Origin: Mytilus edulis
Lineage: Eukaryota > Mollusca > Bivalvia > Mytilida > Mytilidae
Assembly: GCF_963676685.1 (NCBI RefSeq)
Contig: NC_092357.1
Location: 70,274,971 to 70,338,970 of the forward strand
Direction: 5' to 3'
Length of the DNA stretch: 64,000 nt
A program made the translations under genes and the position numbers. Below, one piece after another: positions 35,424 to 47,600 of the stretch. The notes under the pieces were generated by a model. That model was not told the DNA's origin. It saw nothing but the letters and a program-made list of their open reading frames with translations, and did no database searches. Each line of letters starts with the position of its first letter. The first letter of the stretch is position 1.

Positions 35424-35503
35424 TGTATGAAGATAATTCGTCAAAGGCTGTAACTTTTTATTGTAAATGATGTTTCAACCTAAAAATACACAATATGACA
35501 ATA
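35424..35503 (-). repeat. BEL element terminal repeat (5' LTR)
   Basis: Same 80 bp as 29319-29398 with no difference that I can see. Followed by AACAC (35504-35508), the target duplication. On the element strand the 17 bases between repeat and Gag ATG are TTTCAACGCAAGGCAAG. Confidence 0.85.
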
Positions 35504-35607
35504 AACACTTGCTTTCATTACACCTATTGTTATCATCACCTTCCTTAAACCATATCCTTATGAATGTGAGTTTAAAGAAATACCAGTGTATCATACCCAC
35601 AAGTGAA

Positions 35608-35760
35608 GGCAACAGTAGTATACCGCTGTTAAAAAAAAGTCATAAATTGATTGAGAAAAAAAGTCCAGGTTACAAAATAAAAAAACTAGGGGAAAACGTT
35701 AACTATGAGGGAAAAACACCGAAACAATATAATACTGAAGTTCAACAAAAATACCAAAAA
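35608..35760 (+). repeat. FamA repeat, diverged and truncated
   Basis: 'ggcaacagtagtataccgctg' followed by degraded FamA body. It lies about 100 bp outside the BEL element. Confidence 0.75.
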
Positions 35761-35889
35761 ACCAACACTGCGATGCACCATAAAATGTTCACATTTTTTT
35801 TACAATTGACTCCACTGAAAAAATGTACCATTGCATTGATGTATAAGGTGTCAGAACTAGGTTTGACCTACATATATGTATAAACTAAT

Positions 35890-37140
35890 TTTATTTAACA
35901 ATGGTTGAGTCACTGTTTGCTAAATGATCTAGGTGGTGCAACTACTGCATCGCTGACCTTTCAACACTGACCATAACGTTGTGACATTTAATTCCTCACG
36001 TGACATCTGCACTCGTTTCTGATTGTAATTGACTAGGATTATCAGTTTCTCAACCGAATGTCAATGGTTGACAGCCACAAAATTAAAAAAATAGTGCTGA
36101 AAGTGACTTGAATAACCATCAATCAACCAAACACATTATGTAGAGACTTTTTTTAAACAACGACCCGAAAAAGCGTAACATTGAGTACAATTGTGTTCAC
36201 ATTTTGTAGATATCAAAATAATATACAATTTATTAATGTCTTTCAAGTTTGAACATGTACAGGTAAAAATTCACTGATGTGAAATATATCTGAAAAAAAT
36301 ACAAATGTAAAACAAAAGATGAAAGATGTCGCACGCCAAACCCATTTTGTATATATTTTAAAACTTGAACAAACCTACACAACATATGTCGCTAATTATT
36401 GTTTCACACCTACAGCATTCTTCGATTACATCGTTAACTGTATGTATGGAACGCCATAACGGTCTTATAGTGTAAATATTTAATGTGCTGCGTAGCTTTG
36501 ATTTTGTCCTGTCATTTCATCTTTATGTTACGTACAGATGCCTTTATTTCTGACAGTTCATCTTTGTGTTATGTCAAATTAATTAATGGTTTGGTCAATC
36601 AATGTGATATGTCATTTTCAAAATTTGTTGTGTGCTATAGGCAATACATTAAACTGTAACTACTATATGATTTGTGAATACCTCCAAATTTTATGATTAA
36701 CCACTTTTACTTTCTTTCATATGTTGTGTGTATTCTACCTCCAATTCAGTTGATAATTGCATCTTGCCTCAAATGTGATTGTTGTGCTAAATTTTCTAAA
36801 CATTTGTTCTGATACATCTTACTTAAATGAAATCGTCATAATATTATAGTCTAACGACTTTAGTTTATACATATGTATCTCCAGTGAAAAACATAATACA
36901 TAATGGTATAGTTCATATGCGTTTGAACAATTGGTAATCTCTGTTAGCATTTATTACGTTATGTGCAAATGCCTTTTAAATGTTTTACATGTGTATGTCC
37001 AAACACCCAATAGATTAGTTGCAAACACTTATAACCTTTTATATACAAAATGTTAAATTATGCATTAAAGATACTATTTTGGAATACTGTCTGTCAGGTG
37101 ATATGGAAGATCTTCCTTCTGTTGATTTGTCATGTTATGA
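35890..37140. other. No gene recognised
   Basis: AT-rich. No domain, splice pattern or repeat partner seen. Confidence 0.5.
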
Positions 37141-37308
37141 TCAAACATTTTTTGAATATTGAAAATGAAGATTAGATCTTTTTCCATAATTTACAGCATA
37201 AATAAATGCAAGGAGGAAAAGACTTTCACGCGGAAATTTACAAATAATATTCTACATTTACTATGTTGTTTCTTGTCTACTATTATTTGTCTGTTTGTCT
37301 TTTCAATT
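37141..37308 (+). repeat. 168-bp recent duplication, copy 1
   Basis: Matches 40436-40603 at a constant offset of 3295 bp with one mismatch (CGCGG versus CGCTG). Its last 50 bp are the start of a truncated PLE-B tail that continues here to about 37385. Confidence 0.9.
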
Positions 37309-37385
37309 TTTAGCCATAGCATTGTCAGTTTATTTTCCATTTTATGATTTTGATTGTTCCTCTGGTATCTGTTGCCTCTCTTTTT
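37259..37385 (+). mobile_element. PLE-B 3' tail, 5'-truncated
   Basis: 'tttgtctgtttgtctttt', 'agccatagcattgtcagttt' and 'tctggtatctgttgcc' correspond to the reverse complement of 26765-26880. Ends near 'ctctttttgacg'. Confidence 0.7.
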
Positions 37386-39205
37386 GACGTCAACAATGAT
37401 CAGATATTTAATTAATTAGCTTATTTGATAATTTGTTTTTTGGTTTGTAAAAATGCAAATGCATGTATAATATAGCATTGTATAGTGCATTACAATTATT
37501 AAAGTTGATTAAACATTCACAAACATAATCAATGTCTGAATATAAATGGATACCTTTTTTCTTCGTGTATGCAACAGATTGAAACAGAAAATCTAACTAC
37601 TGTACAATACTAGTTCGTCAATGCAAGAAACTTGCTTTTTGAAAATATTAGTAAAGCTGAAAATTTGGAAATGCGACCCATCGAGGGCATTGCAACTTTT
37701 AAAGTTGATTAAACCTTAAAAACTTTAACCCATGTCTGAATACAAAATTATTCTAGCCAAGGGAATCAAAGTGCTATTGCATCATTCATGTATAGGCAAT
37801 GAACTCAGAGCGGTCTTGCATCATTTTTCCTGCAGCTCAACTAGACCAGTACATTTAAAACGCAATGCAAAAACAATCTTTAAAGAACATATTAGCGAAA
37901 GAGTAGGCAATTGATAGCATTTGCTTGGTTTGTATCAACAACCTTACACTTGCAGATTTTTACTATTTCGTTGGTTTCTAAAATATTAAAATAAATTTCG
38001 AATTCGAGTTTTTTCTTTAAAAAGCCAATACCAAAGTGATTTTGACGCGTTTTCCTTTTCACTATGACAACTGAGTTCAAATTGATCTTCCATACTCTGA
38101 ACAACTGTGTTTACCAAACATCCCGTGTTTATAGAAGCTTCATCATCAATGAATGTAGGAGATTTAGAACTATTTCATCGTTTTGTTTAAGGGAGTATTC
38201 TTTAATGTTAGATTTGTGTTGATCAGTTTTTAGTTTTCAAGTTGTGTTTAGTAGGCTGTTGTTAAGTCATTCCGTCGTTTTTCATTTTTTCGCCATTGTG
38301 TAGAACGCCACATGAGGGGTGATATTTTGATTTCGCCATTGTGAGATAACTTGTACAATAATAGAGAAAGACGTCACAGGATGCATTACGTCATTTGAAA
38401 AGACGGAACTTAACATATTTTCAGGGGTTAGTGGGGCAAGAGAACATGCTTTTCGGACAATACAGTCGTCAATCGTCATAGCAATATCAAACTAGGGAAC
38501 ATGGGAATAAGAAGTTGCTAAGCAGGAGTCAAAAAGGGGGAGTAGCGGTAGTCTTGGAAGTGCAGTAGGAGTCAGAATGGGAGGGGGTTGAAAAGTAGGA
38601 TAATTTGGGAAAAATGGCTATTTTACTGATTTTCATTTTTAAAATAATAATGATATATGCACAGAAAAAAAATGATGATACCTGTGTGAAATATCTGTTG
38701 AGACGTTTCTGGTTTAAAAAAAAACACACACATTGATTGTATAAATGGAGCTTTCAAGTTCATAAAAATGGTAGATGATACAGAAACAGCAGAAACACAC
38801 TTCATGTTTTATGTTATCTTGTTAACATCAATTTGTGTAAATGTCAATACAACATAATTGCTACATATGAATTCAACAAAAGCAAAGTACATGAATTAAA
38901 ATGGACTAGGGTGCCACAGTTATATTCTATATAATGGTATATTTGGGAATATCTGAGAAAAAAAATGACACTCAAATTTCTTTTAATGCCGAATGGAAAT
39001 GCTTACCATTCACAAGTAAACATTAGTTCTTATTCATTTTCCATGGTGATCCTTTAATAATTGACTTTCATTTTTTTTGTGGATAATATTCTTTCATTGC
39101 ACAAACATTTACAGAATACCCAAGTCCACATTAACTACATCTCTTGTTTTTAAATCTGCTCTATGCAGGTTTATTGTTACAACTTAATATGAGGCACGCA
39201 TTACC
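37386..39205. other. No gene recognised
   Basis: Small frames only (for example 37732-37914, 38282-38479) without domain or splice support. Confidence 0.5.
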
Positions 39206-39210
39206 TGTGA

Positions 39211-39670
39211 ATGGGGACGAAGTTTGTTTAAATTAATTTTTGTAACTTAAATATTTGTTAAAAAAAGAAACCGAAATACCGTAACGTTTCTGATTTTGGT
39301 TCTGTTTTTAGGGATTTTACTTGTGACGTTATTTAAGTTATGACGTCATGTTCAATGTAAACAAAGAAACGCAATGCATCAGGTAACGTTTATTCATACC
39401 AAAGACAAAGAATGATTAAAAATGAAATATATTGGTGTTGTGTTCCTTGAGTTCCTATATTTTACTAGACTAATCAAAGTCTCACGACAACAAGACCGGA
39501 AGAAGGAAGTAGAGTTATGTGTTCTGCGCAGATCCGGAAATTAAAAAACACGACAAAATAAAAATTGAACGATTTTGAGTTCATTAGTACAATGAAAAAT
39601 TCGGGAAATCTTCCTGATTTTTTTTTTTTATTATTGAATTGTCTACTGTAATAGGGGACTTCGTCCCCAT
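39211..39670. mobile_element. Candidate MITE with 13-bp inverted ends
   Basis: ATGGGGACGAAGT at 39211-39223 is the exact reverse complement of ACTTCGTCCCCAT at 39658-39670. The right end also folds on itself (GGGGAC-TTC-GTCCCC). There is no coding capacity and no clear flanking target duplication, so the call is tentative. Confidence 0.4.
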
Positions 39671-40254
39671 ATAATTATTGTTCATTGTTAGTATTTGTTA
39701 CAATGTATGTTCAAGAAAGGTAAAAGGGCTATTTTGAAGTGTCTTAAAACAGGTTTTCAGTCATTATGAGTTCTAGTAACATTTGTTAAAAGTCAATACG
39801 TTTAACAAAGATGTCAGTTTGCATGCGTGTTTTATACTTGTTAACTTGCAGATGTATTATTAACCACACGACACTTTTTTAGAATTTGTAGAATCACTAA
39901 TATAATGTTGTTTATATATACATGATATATGCGATGTTAAGCAGCAGATTATGGACAGTACACGTTCTGTCGTGATATATATATAGTACCGACAACAAAC
40001 TATTACATGCCCCGCTGCTAAAGTTGCCGTTTTTTCAAAAAGTGGATAAATCATATATCAGAACGGCGCAATAATGCAAACAGATAACATGCAAGGCCAA
40101 CATTAAAAATATCTTTGTTTCCCCTCCCCAACTGAGGTTATCAGGGTATGGGTAGGTAGGTACGCAAATTATTTTATTTTATTTCTTGATATAATTGTTC
40201 TATATTGAATTTTTACAGAATTCAACAGGTAAGATAAGATAAGTCAAGAAAAGT

Positions 40255-40440
40255 GGGTATAGTATAATCATATACTAGTGGTATAGTATAATCATATACT
40301 AGTGGTATAGTATAATCATATATAGTGGGTATAGTATAATCATATACTAGTGGTATAGTATAATCATATACTAGTGGTATAGTATAATCATATATAGTGG
40401 GTATAGTATAATCATATACTAGTGGTATAGTATAATCAAA
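40255..40440. repeat. 24-bp microsatellite with 72-bp higher order
   Basis: The unit GGTATAGTATAATCATATAC plus TAGT is repeated nearly eight times. Every third unit has ATATAGTG instead of ATACTAGT, giving a 72-bp period. The minus frame 40482-40222 (YDYTIP repeats) is an artefact of 24 being divisible by three. Confidence 0.92.
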
Positions 40441-40603
40441 CATTTTTTGAATATTGAAAATGAAGATTAGATCTTTTTCCATAATTTACAGCATAAATAA
40501 ATGCAAGGAGGAAAAGACTTTCACGCTGAAATTTACAAATAATATTCTACATTTACTATGTTGTTTCTTGTCTACTATTATTTGTCTGTTTGTCTTTTCA
40601 ATT
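40436..40603 (+). repeat. 168-bp recent duplication, copy 2
   Basis: Copy of 37141-37308 with one mismatch. Here the PLE-B-like tail is cut at TTTCAATT and joined directly to PLE-A coding sequence at 40604. Confidence 0.9.
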
Positions 40604-42395
40604 GTTCAAATGAGGCCTTCGAAAATAGTGGAATAAATTACTTTTGGAGTGTCAAGAACTCGTTGGAAGTACTTGATAAATTGCATGCTTATATTGGTGA
40701 TTTTGAATCTGTTCAAAGTTTTGATTTTTCTACCCTGTATACCACATTGCCTCACATTCTCATTAAGAAAAAATTCACACACCTAATTAAATGGGCATTC
40801 AAAAAATCAGAATGTGAATATACATGTTCAAACTCTTTTAGGTCATTTTTTAGTAGCAATAAACAAAAAAACTATGTTAATTGGACATGCTTTGATACTA
40901 TATATGCCCTTGAATATTTACTAGATAACATTTTTGTTCGCTTTGGAGATTCCGTATATCGTCAGATTATCGGAATTCCAATGGGGACTAACTGTGCACC
41001 ACTTATTGCGGACCTCTTTTTGTATTGTTACGAGTTACAATTTATGACAAAAATAAGCAAAGACCCATCAAACCAACATCTGATAAACAAATTTAATAAT
41101 ACTTTTAGATATTTGGATGATATTTTGGCTCTCAATAATGACGACTTCAGTATGTATATTAATGAAATTTATCCTGGTGAACTTACTTTAAATAAAGCTA
41201 ATACTAACAATGACCACTGCCCTTTCCTCGATCTTGATATCTATATCACTAACGGAAAGCTGAATACTAAAATTTATGATAAAAGGGATGATTTTTTATT
41301 TCCTATCGTTAATTATCCGTTTTTAGATGGTGACGTTCCATTGTCACCATCTTACGGTGTTTATATATCTCAACTTGTACGATTCGCTCGTGTATGTAAC
41401 AATGTTTTAGATTTTAACGAGAGAAATTTATGTATTACTGAAAAATTATTACACCAGGGTTTCGATATCACAAACTAGTCAAAACATTTACTAAATTTTA
41501 TCATCGGTATAAAGACATCATACGTAAATATAGCTCAACATGCAGACTTTTTATACGTTCAGGTATTTCACATCCAATTTTTTATGGAAATATTCTTTAT
41601 AAAGCACAAAGGTGTCAGTATTCACATCATAAACTTACAAAAGACTTAGTAAGAAGGGATATAATTACGATACTGTTGTCAAGTCATTAAAGATTGCATA
41701 TTTTGGCGTTAATATTGAGTCACTGATAAGGTCTTTGCGTCGGAACTAAACACATTTTTCTAAAAACAGTTGTTGGCATGACACGGGTTATGTTCTTCTC
41801 ATATATGTTATGATGGTATGATACTAAATCCCTTACGGGAAGGATTGTGCCTGATGTTCATATGATGAAATCATAATCTTTTAGTCAGTTTAATTGAAGT
41901 CTGGAGCTGGCATGTCAGTTAACTGCTAGTAGTCTGTTGTTATTTATGTATTATTGTCATTTTGTTTATTTTCTTTGGTTACATCTTCTGACATCAGACT
42001 CGGACTTCTCTTGAACTGAATTTCAATGTGCGTATTGTTATGCTTTTACTTTTCTACACTGGTTAGAGGTATAGGGGGAGGGTTGAGATCTCACAAACAT
42101 GTTTAACCCCGCCGCATTTTTTGCGCCTGTCCCAAGTCAGGAGCCTCTGGCCTTTATTAGTCTTGTATTATTTAAATTTTAGTTTCTTGTGTACAATTTG
42201 GAAATTGGTATGGCGTTCATTATCACTGAACTAGTAAATATTTGTTTAGGGGCCAGCTGAAGGACGCTTACGGGTGCGGGAATTTCTCGCTACATTGAAG
42301 ACCTGTTGGTGACCTTCTGCTGTTGTGTTTTTTTTATTTTGGTCGGGTTGTTGTCTCTTTGACACATTCCCCATTTCCATTCTCAATTTTATTTT
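40604..42395 (+). mobile_element. Penelope-like element PLE-A, 5'-truncated, RT frame open
   Basis: The open frame runs to 41478. Its first 15 residues come from the upstream duplicated segment and are not part of the element. Numbering from the 40558 ATG, the reverse transcriptase shows FDFSTLYTTLPH (Asp 56), IGIPMGTNCAPLIADL (138-153), FRYLDDILAL (Asp 187-188) and FLDLDIYI, all motifs of Penelope-like RTs. A frameshift at about 41470 separates the thumb remnant (FRYHKPVKTFTKFY-like near 47395 in the sister copy). No GIY-YIG endonuclease can be identified. The 3' untranslated tail runs from about 41760 through the shared core (42100-42142) to the terminus 'cattctcaatttta'. Confidence 0.82.
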
Positions 42396-42514
42396 TATAA
42401 CCTGTATTCAGTGTACACCCCAGTTTTCTGATGTTTAAAACAGTATACAGGGACCTCCTTTTTCCTATTCATTTTATGGTATGAAATCTACAAAAGCACA
42501 TATCCTTCATATGA

Positions 42515-42618
42515 ACACTAAAGATTGAGCAACATGAACTCCAAACTTGGGGCGATATTGGGTGCTGCAGAAGGGTAAGCAGATCATGCTTCACATGTGG
42601 CATTCGTCGTGTTGCTCA
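42515..42618 (-). mobile_element. PLE-B tail fragment
   Basis: 'gggtgctgcagaagggtaag', 'cagatcatgcttcacatgtg' and 'cgtcgtgttgctc' match 26925-26990 in the same orientation. Confidence 0.75.
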
Positions 42619-43104
42619 ATAAATGTTTTCAAAAAGAAAGCTTTATGATCGTTGTATTGTACCGTTATTTATATTTGTTAAAACAAGTATAATCAACGCC
42701 ATGGATAGACAATTATTCATAATTTATTAATGCACGAATATTTTTAATTTTGAGGTAAATGACATGTTACAAAACTGTATATACAATGATTGCTAATAAT
42801 AATCAAACAGACAAAAAAATACACATATTTTCGTATGCAACCGGACGTACTTTAATTTAGTAGTAAATGTCCGACAGCTAAGAGAACAACCGATAAATAA
42901 TAAAGGAATAAACAAATGCAAATACAACGAATTGAGGGAAAGTTGTCAAAATATAAAGAACACAGAAATTATAAGAGTTTACGATAAAGATAAGATAACT
43001 TACCAATATTTAAAAATAAAATGAATAATGAAACATTAAGAATAGAAACATTTAGATTTAACATACAAATAAACAATGCAAATTAAAAAATAAAGACCAG
43101 AGAA

Positions 43105-43295
43105 AGTATTTACATGTAATTAGTAGATTTTTCACATGATCTGTAACATATTTGTGAATATTATGATAATTATTGACTTTTTTCTACAACATTTGCTGAG
43201 AAAATACAATGTCTCATGTTTATATAAAATATGAATATGCTATAGTATACAAATGAACATTTAACTTTGATGAATTTTGGTATTTGAATGGTTTT
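43105..43295 (+). repeat. Inverted repeat, left arm
   Basis: 'tgtaacatatttgtgaatat', 'caatgtctcatgtttatat' and 'caaatgaacatttaacttt' appear reverse-complemented at 44235-44430. Spacing is about 940 bp. Arms are roughly 80-90% alike by eye. Confidence 0.75.
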
Positions 43296-44234
43296 CTATG
43301 CATGTACTGAAGATGTCGACTTAATAACCTTTTCAACATAATTGTGTGTGTTGACTTCACTTCATCTCTAAGATATCGTACACTGACTGGTTATTTTGTC
43401 GGTGTCATTTATTTCCATACACGCAAAGATCAATATCTACACTTCCAAATGCAAACAATACATGTACATAGCAGATCAATGCTGTGTAATACATTTTTAT
43501 TCTTTAAATATAGATAGAAAATAAAACTCATATGAACTGAAAAAATGATAAGAATTCTGATTCTGAGCACGATCATTGTATGACTACTAGATGGTCAAAT
43601 CACGTGGAGACCTAAAATATATATAAACGGCACTCGCTGAGGCGAATATCGTTTGATAGCCATACCTGTTATATGTTTTAATTATTTACAATTTAGATTA
43701 AAAGATACATTTTGCATTATACTTAATCAGTTATATACATTTATATGTCGTAATCATCAATAATCAAAGGAAAAAAAAGTGCGTCCATTATTTGTTTTTG
43801 AATTTGAAACATCTTTTTGTTCTTAAATTAAAATCTTGTATATATTTGCTTAACACCACAACCGCGACTTACTGTTGTAGGTGATGTACAATGATTTTCA
43901 ATGGTTTACAAGATATATGGACTAGGTATAATATAACTTTTCATTTCGTTTATATCTGTCATTTTTGTTTTTGCACCAAGAGATTCCTTTTCAAGAATTT
44001 CAAATAAAACCTGCCAAAAACAATACCTAAAAAAGTAGAAATATATGATATGATCAAATAAATCAATGGTCCGGGATTTGAATATAATTCTTAAACAATT
44101 TTAAAATCTGCAGAAACAATACTTTCATGTAATTGTAAAGGAGGAACATCATAGAAGTACACGGTACCTATAATGTTCTTTACACTGTTATTGCATTATT
44201 GGAATTTTGTCACGTTGTACAACTGGAAGTATTT

Positions 44235-44430
44235 ACATTCAAATACCAAAATCCTCAAAGTTAAATGTTCATTTGTATAATATAGCATATTCATATCTTA
44301 TGCAGGTTTCATATAAACATGAGACATTGTACTTTCTCAACAAATTTTGCAGACAAATAAAGTCAATAATCATCATGATTATTCACAAATATGTTACATA
44401 ACATTTAAAACATCTACATTAGTATTTCAA
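44235..44430 (-). repeat. Inverted repeat, right arm
   Basis: Partner of 43105-43295. It ends about 135 bp before the start codon of the host gene, so it lies in its probable promoter region. The frame 44207-44401 is accidental. Confidence 0.75.
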
Positions 44431-44486
44431 CGTGGTAAAACGTGTTCGTTTATAACAGGACAAACTCGCGATCAATACTACGTATA

Positions 44487-44515
44487 CACATATATATATA
44501 TATATATATCTATAC
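44487..44515 (+). promoter_or_regulatory. Possible TATA region of the defensin-like/CUB gene
   Basis: An 'atacacatatatatatatat' run 50-80 bp before the ATG could serve as a TATA element, but it is also a simple repeat and no transcription start is known. Confidence 0.25.
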
Positions 44516-44565
44516 ATTCATAATTACATTACTTACAATTTACATGTTTTGAACAGAACACCAAG

Positions 44566-44635
44566 ATGAAATTTGTATTGGTACTTGCCATTTTTATTGT
44601 TTGTGCTGCAGCAGTGACAGTTCTTAAAGTTAAAA
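44566..44635 (+). CDS. Exon 1: signal peptide
   Basis: Start ATG in context CCAAGATGA. It encodes a hydrophobic leader ending ...VTVLKVK and stops at AAAA|GTAAGA, phase 1. Reading through into the intron gives a 72-codon frame with a second hydrophobic stretch, which I reject in favour of splicing. Confidence 0.85.
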
Positions 44636-47600
44636 GTAAGACATCTTTATCGTTATTTGAAAATATATTATTTTTTTTAATACAATGGACAAGAATTTTC
44701 TGTTGTCTTATTGTTTTCTTCAAATTTGTGATGTGTTTTTATACATTAATGCAGAATCAAAGTACAATTATGTATGTAAAATAAAGTTTAACTTTTTTTA
44801 GTTTTAGTTTTTTCGAGTTGATTACAGTCTGGTTTTTAATACAAATGACAGCATTTAGATACGTTTTTTTCAATCTAATTTTATACGAATTTGTTTAGTT
44901 TGATCTGTTTTTAACAACCTATGATAACAAGTAGTCAGGCCTACTTGATTTTTTAAATTTTGAATAGTCAGTAAACGAGTATATTTTCTAATATATACTT
45001 TTCGTATTTTCTAAAATCAATTAATTTCTGTTTGTTCTTATTGCGCATATCAACAGCTATAAAACTAACATATAAATAAATAATAAAAAATATAGATTGA
45101 CTGGATCAAATTTAAAAAAAAAAGTTGTTCAAGAAATGTTAAAAAGAAAAGATCAAAAACAACAAACGATTGATATCAACTGTCATATTCCTGATTTGAA
45201 ACAGTAAAACATGATCGATTTAACTTGGATTTATTGCTTATTTGCTTCGATAACAGTCACACATGCATCCATTATATTGAACAAAACTAAAAGACATAAT
45301 AAGTTAAAAGTGACATTGTGTTATAACTAACAGTTAACCATTCCATAGGAATGTAGACACAGTGTACATTTAAGAATAACAGTATTTTTTTCTATATTTT
45401 CTATAATTAAATAACGGATTATAAAAAAAATAGAAATTATATTTGTATCAATTGCATATCTAGATACACGTCAATGCAAAGCTAAAGGTGGAATGTGTAA
45501 ACAAACGTGTGCTGTAGATGAAGAAGACACAGGTTCATGTTGCCACAATAGTAATAGATGTTGCCAGCCGCCTACATGTATTGGTACGTACAAATGTTAC
45601 ACAGGTTCATGCTGCAATAGTGATATACGTTGCTTACCGCCTACATTTTATGGTATGTAACATAGGTTCATGCTGCAATAGTGATATAAGTTGATAGCCG
45701 CCTACATATTATGGTGTGTAACACAGGCTCATGCTGCAATAGGGATATAGGTTGATTGTCGCCTACATATTATGGTGTGTTACACAGGTTCATGCTGCAA
45801 TAGTGATATAAGTTGATTGCCGCCTACATGTTATGGTATGAAAACCGCGTACACATATTACTGTTGATTGATTGTGATTTCTTGATTGAAACGAAAAACA
45901 GTTTTGAAGACTAAGGGATACAGTGCGAAATGTCGAACGAATTACTCCTTTTCTATAAGTGGTATGCAGACTTTAGCAAAATCAAGAAAACAACTTATTC
46001 AACAACACGTCAAATATAGAGATCGGATTAAGGTCAACGTATATTTACCTTCATTCATTAACATTGTTACCACCAATAAAGAAAAAATCCACTGTTCATG
46101 ATATTTTTTGGTCGTACTTTATCATGTTTATTGATCAACAGAATTTTTTTTTTTATTTAGATAATTTGGTGTTTATTGACGACCTTTACATCGTTAATGG
46201 CTCTACTATTTCTTTGCAATTTCTACAACTTCAAAGATATCAAGTTTTAATTTATTTCATGAAAATCTGTCTTTTGTTTTGGAATATTAGTTATTTTTCA
46301 TGACTTGGATTTTTTGTAATACACGTCTGTCCAAACATCGTTCAATTTATAAAAATTTTATCATGAAGTAACAATAATGGTCAGGAATTTGTACAATTGG
46401 TAATTTTCTAAAATAAATTAAAATTACTTCGATTTTTTTTACAAGAAAATAAAAGCAAACGCAGATGTGTTTTTAATGTCTAAATTATACTAACATTATT
46501 TTTAGGTTTAAATGTAAAAAAAAAGTTTATGAAGACTACATGTTAGATATGTGTAATAATACTTTGCTTTGCGTGAAATCCTAGAATTAGTGCAACTCAT
46601 TTATAATGTATTATGACCATTGTCTTGTCTTTCTTATTCTAAGACACGCTTCAGTATGCCCAGTGTAAAGCTAAAAACGGAGAGAGTAAACCTGTGTGTG
46701 ATGTTAATGAACAAGATACAGGCATAGGCCCTTTTTGCAATACAAACAGATGTTGTGAGCCGCCTATATGCATTGGTATGTAACAAATATCTCACCCGTT
46801 GTATAGTAAAGTAAATCACTTTTATTTTTTGTTAAACAAGCAATGTACAAGTAAATGTAATTAACATGTCACTTCCATACATCTAGGTAAGTAAAATGTG
46901 TGTCACAAATACTAGTTCTGTTTACCTTTTTTAATGAGAAATGGTCAGAAAATTTCAGGATTTTTACTGCTTAGATTATGTAGATAGACGTAGGGAAATA
47001 TGGTATGAGTGCCAATGAGACAACTCTCCATCCAAGTAACGATTGATTAAATAAAACCATTATAACATCAACAAAAAGCATATATGATTGCTATTTTTGG
47101 CTATACGCAAAACCAGGTTCAACCCACCATTTGTTTTATTTAAATGTCCAATGTTATAGTTCATTTCTCTGTGTGATACATTTTAGTGTTGTGTTTCTGT
47201 TGTGTCGTAGTTCTCCTCTTATATCTAATATGTTTTCCTCAGTTTTACTTAGTAACCCGGATTTGTTTGTTTTTTTCTTAATCGATTCATGAAGGTTATA
47301 TATCTCAACTTGTACGATTCGCTCGTGTATGTAACAAAGTATTACATTTTAGAGAGAGAATTTTATGTATTACTGAAAAATTATTACACCAGGGTTTTCG
47401 ATATCACAAACCGGTCAAAACATTTACTAAATTTTATCAACGGTATAAGGAAATAATTCATAAATACAACTCAACATGCAGACATCATATATGTTCAGGT
47501 ATTTCACATGCAAATTTTTAATGGAAATATTCTTTTTTAAGCACAAAAATGTCAGTATTCACCTCAGAAACTAACAAAACCTTTAAATAGACTCATTAAA

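Larger units (their letters stand above)
29319..35503 (-). mobile_element. BEL/Pao LTR retrotransposon, near-complete
   Basis: Element of 6185 bp on the minus strand. Terminal direct repeats of 80 bp (29319-29398 and 35424-35503) look identical, and the flanks carry a 5-bp AACAC duplication (29314-29318 and 35504-35508). Gag, protease, reverse transcriptase, RNase H and integrase follow in BEL/Pao order. Identical ends imply recent insertion, yet the single polyprotein expected of the family is split by two one-base shifts in homopolymers. The terminal repeats are far shorter than usual, and neither a tRNA primer site after the right repeat nor a polypurine tract before the left repeat is evident. 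Confidence 0.9.

Noticed and set aside
40222-40482. Minus frame with YDYTIP repeats
   Set aside because: Translation of a 24-bp microsatellite; no start context or flanking coding sequence.
44566-44784. Unspliced 72-codon frame from the signal peptide ATG
   Set aside because: The part after KVK is intronic low-complexity sequence; splicing at GTAAGA gives a consistent seven-exon gene.
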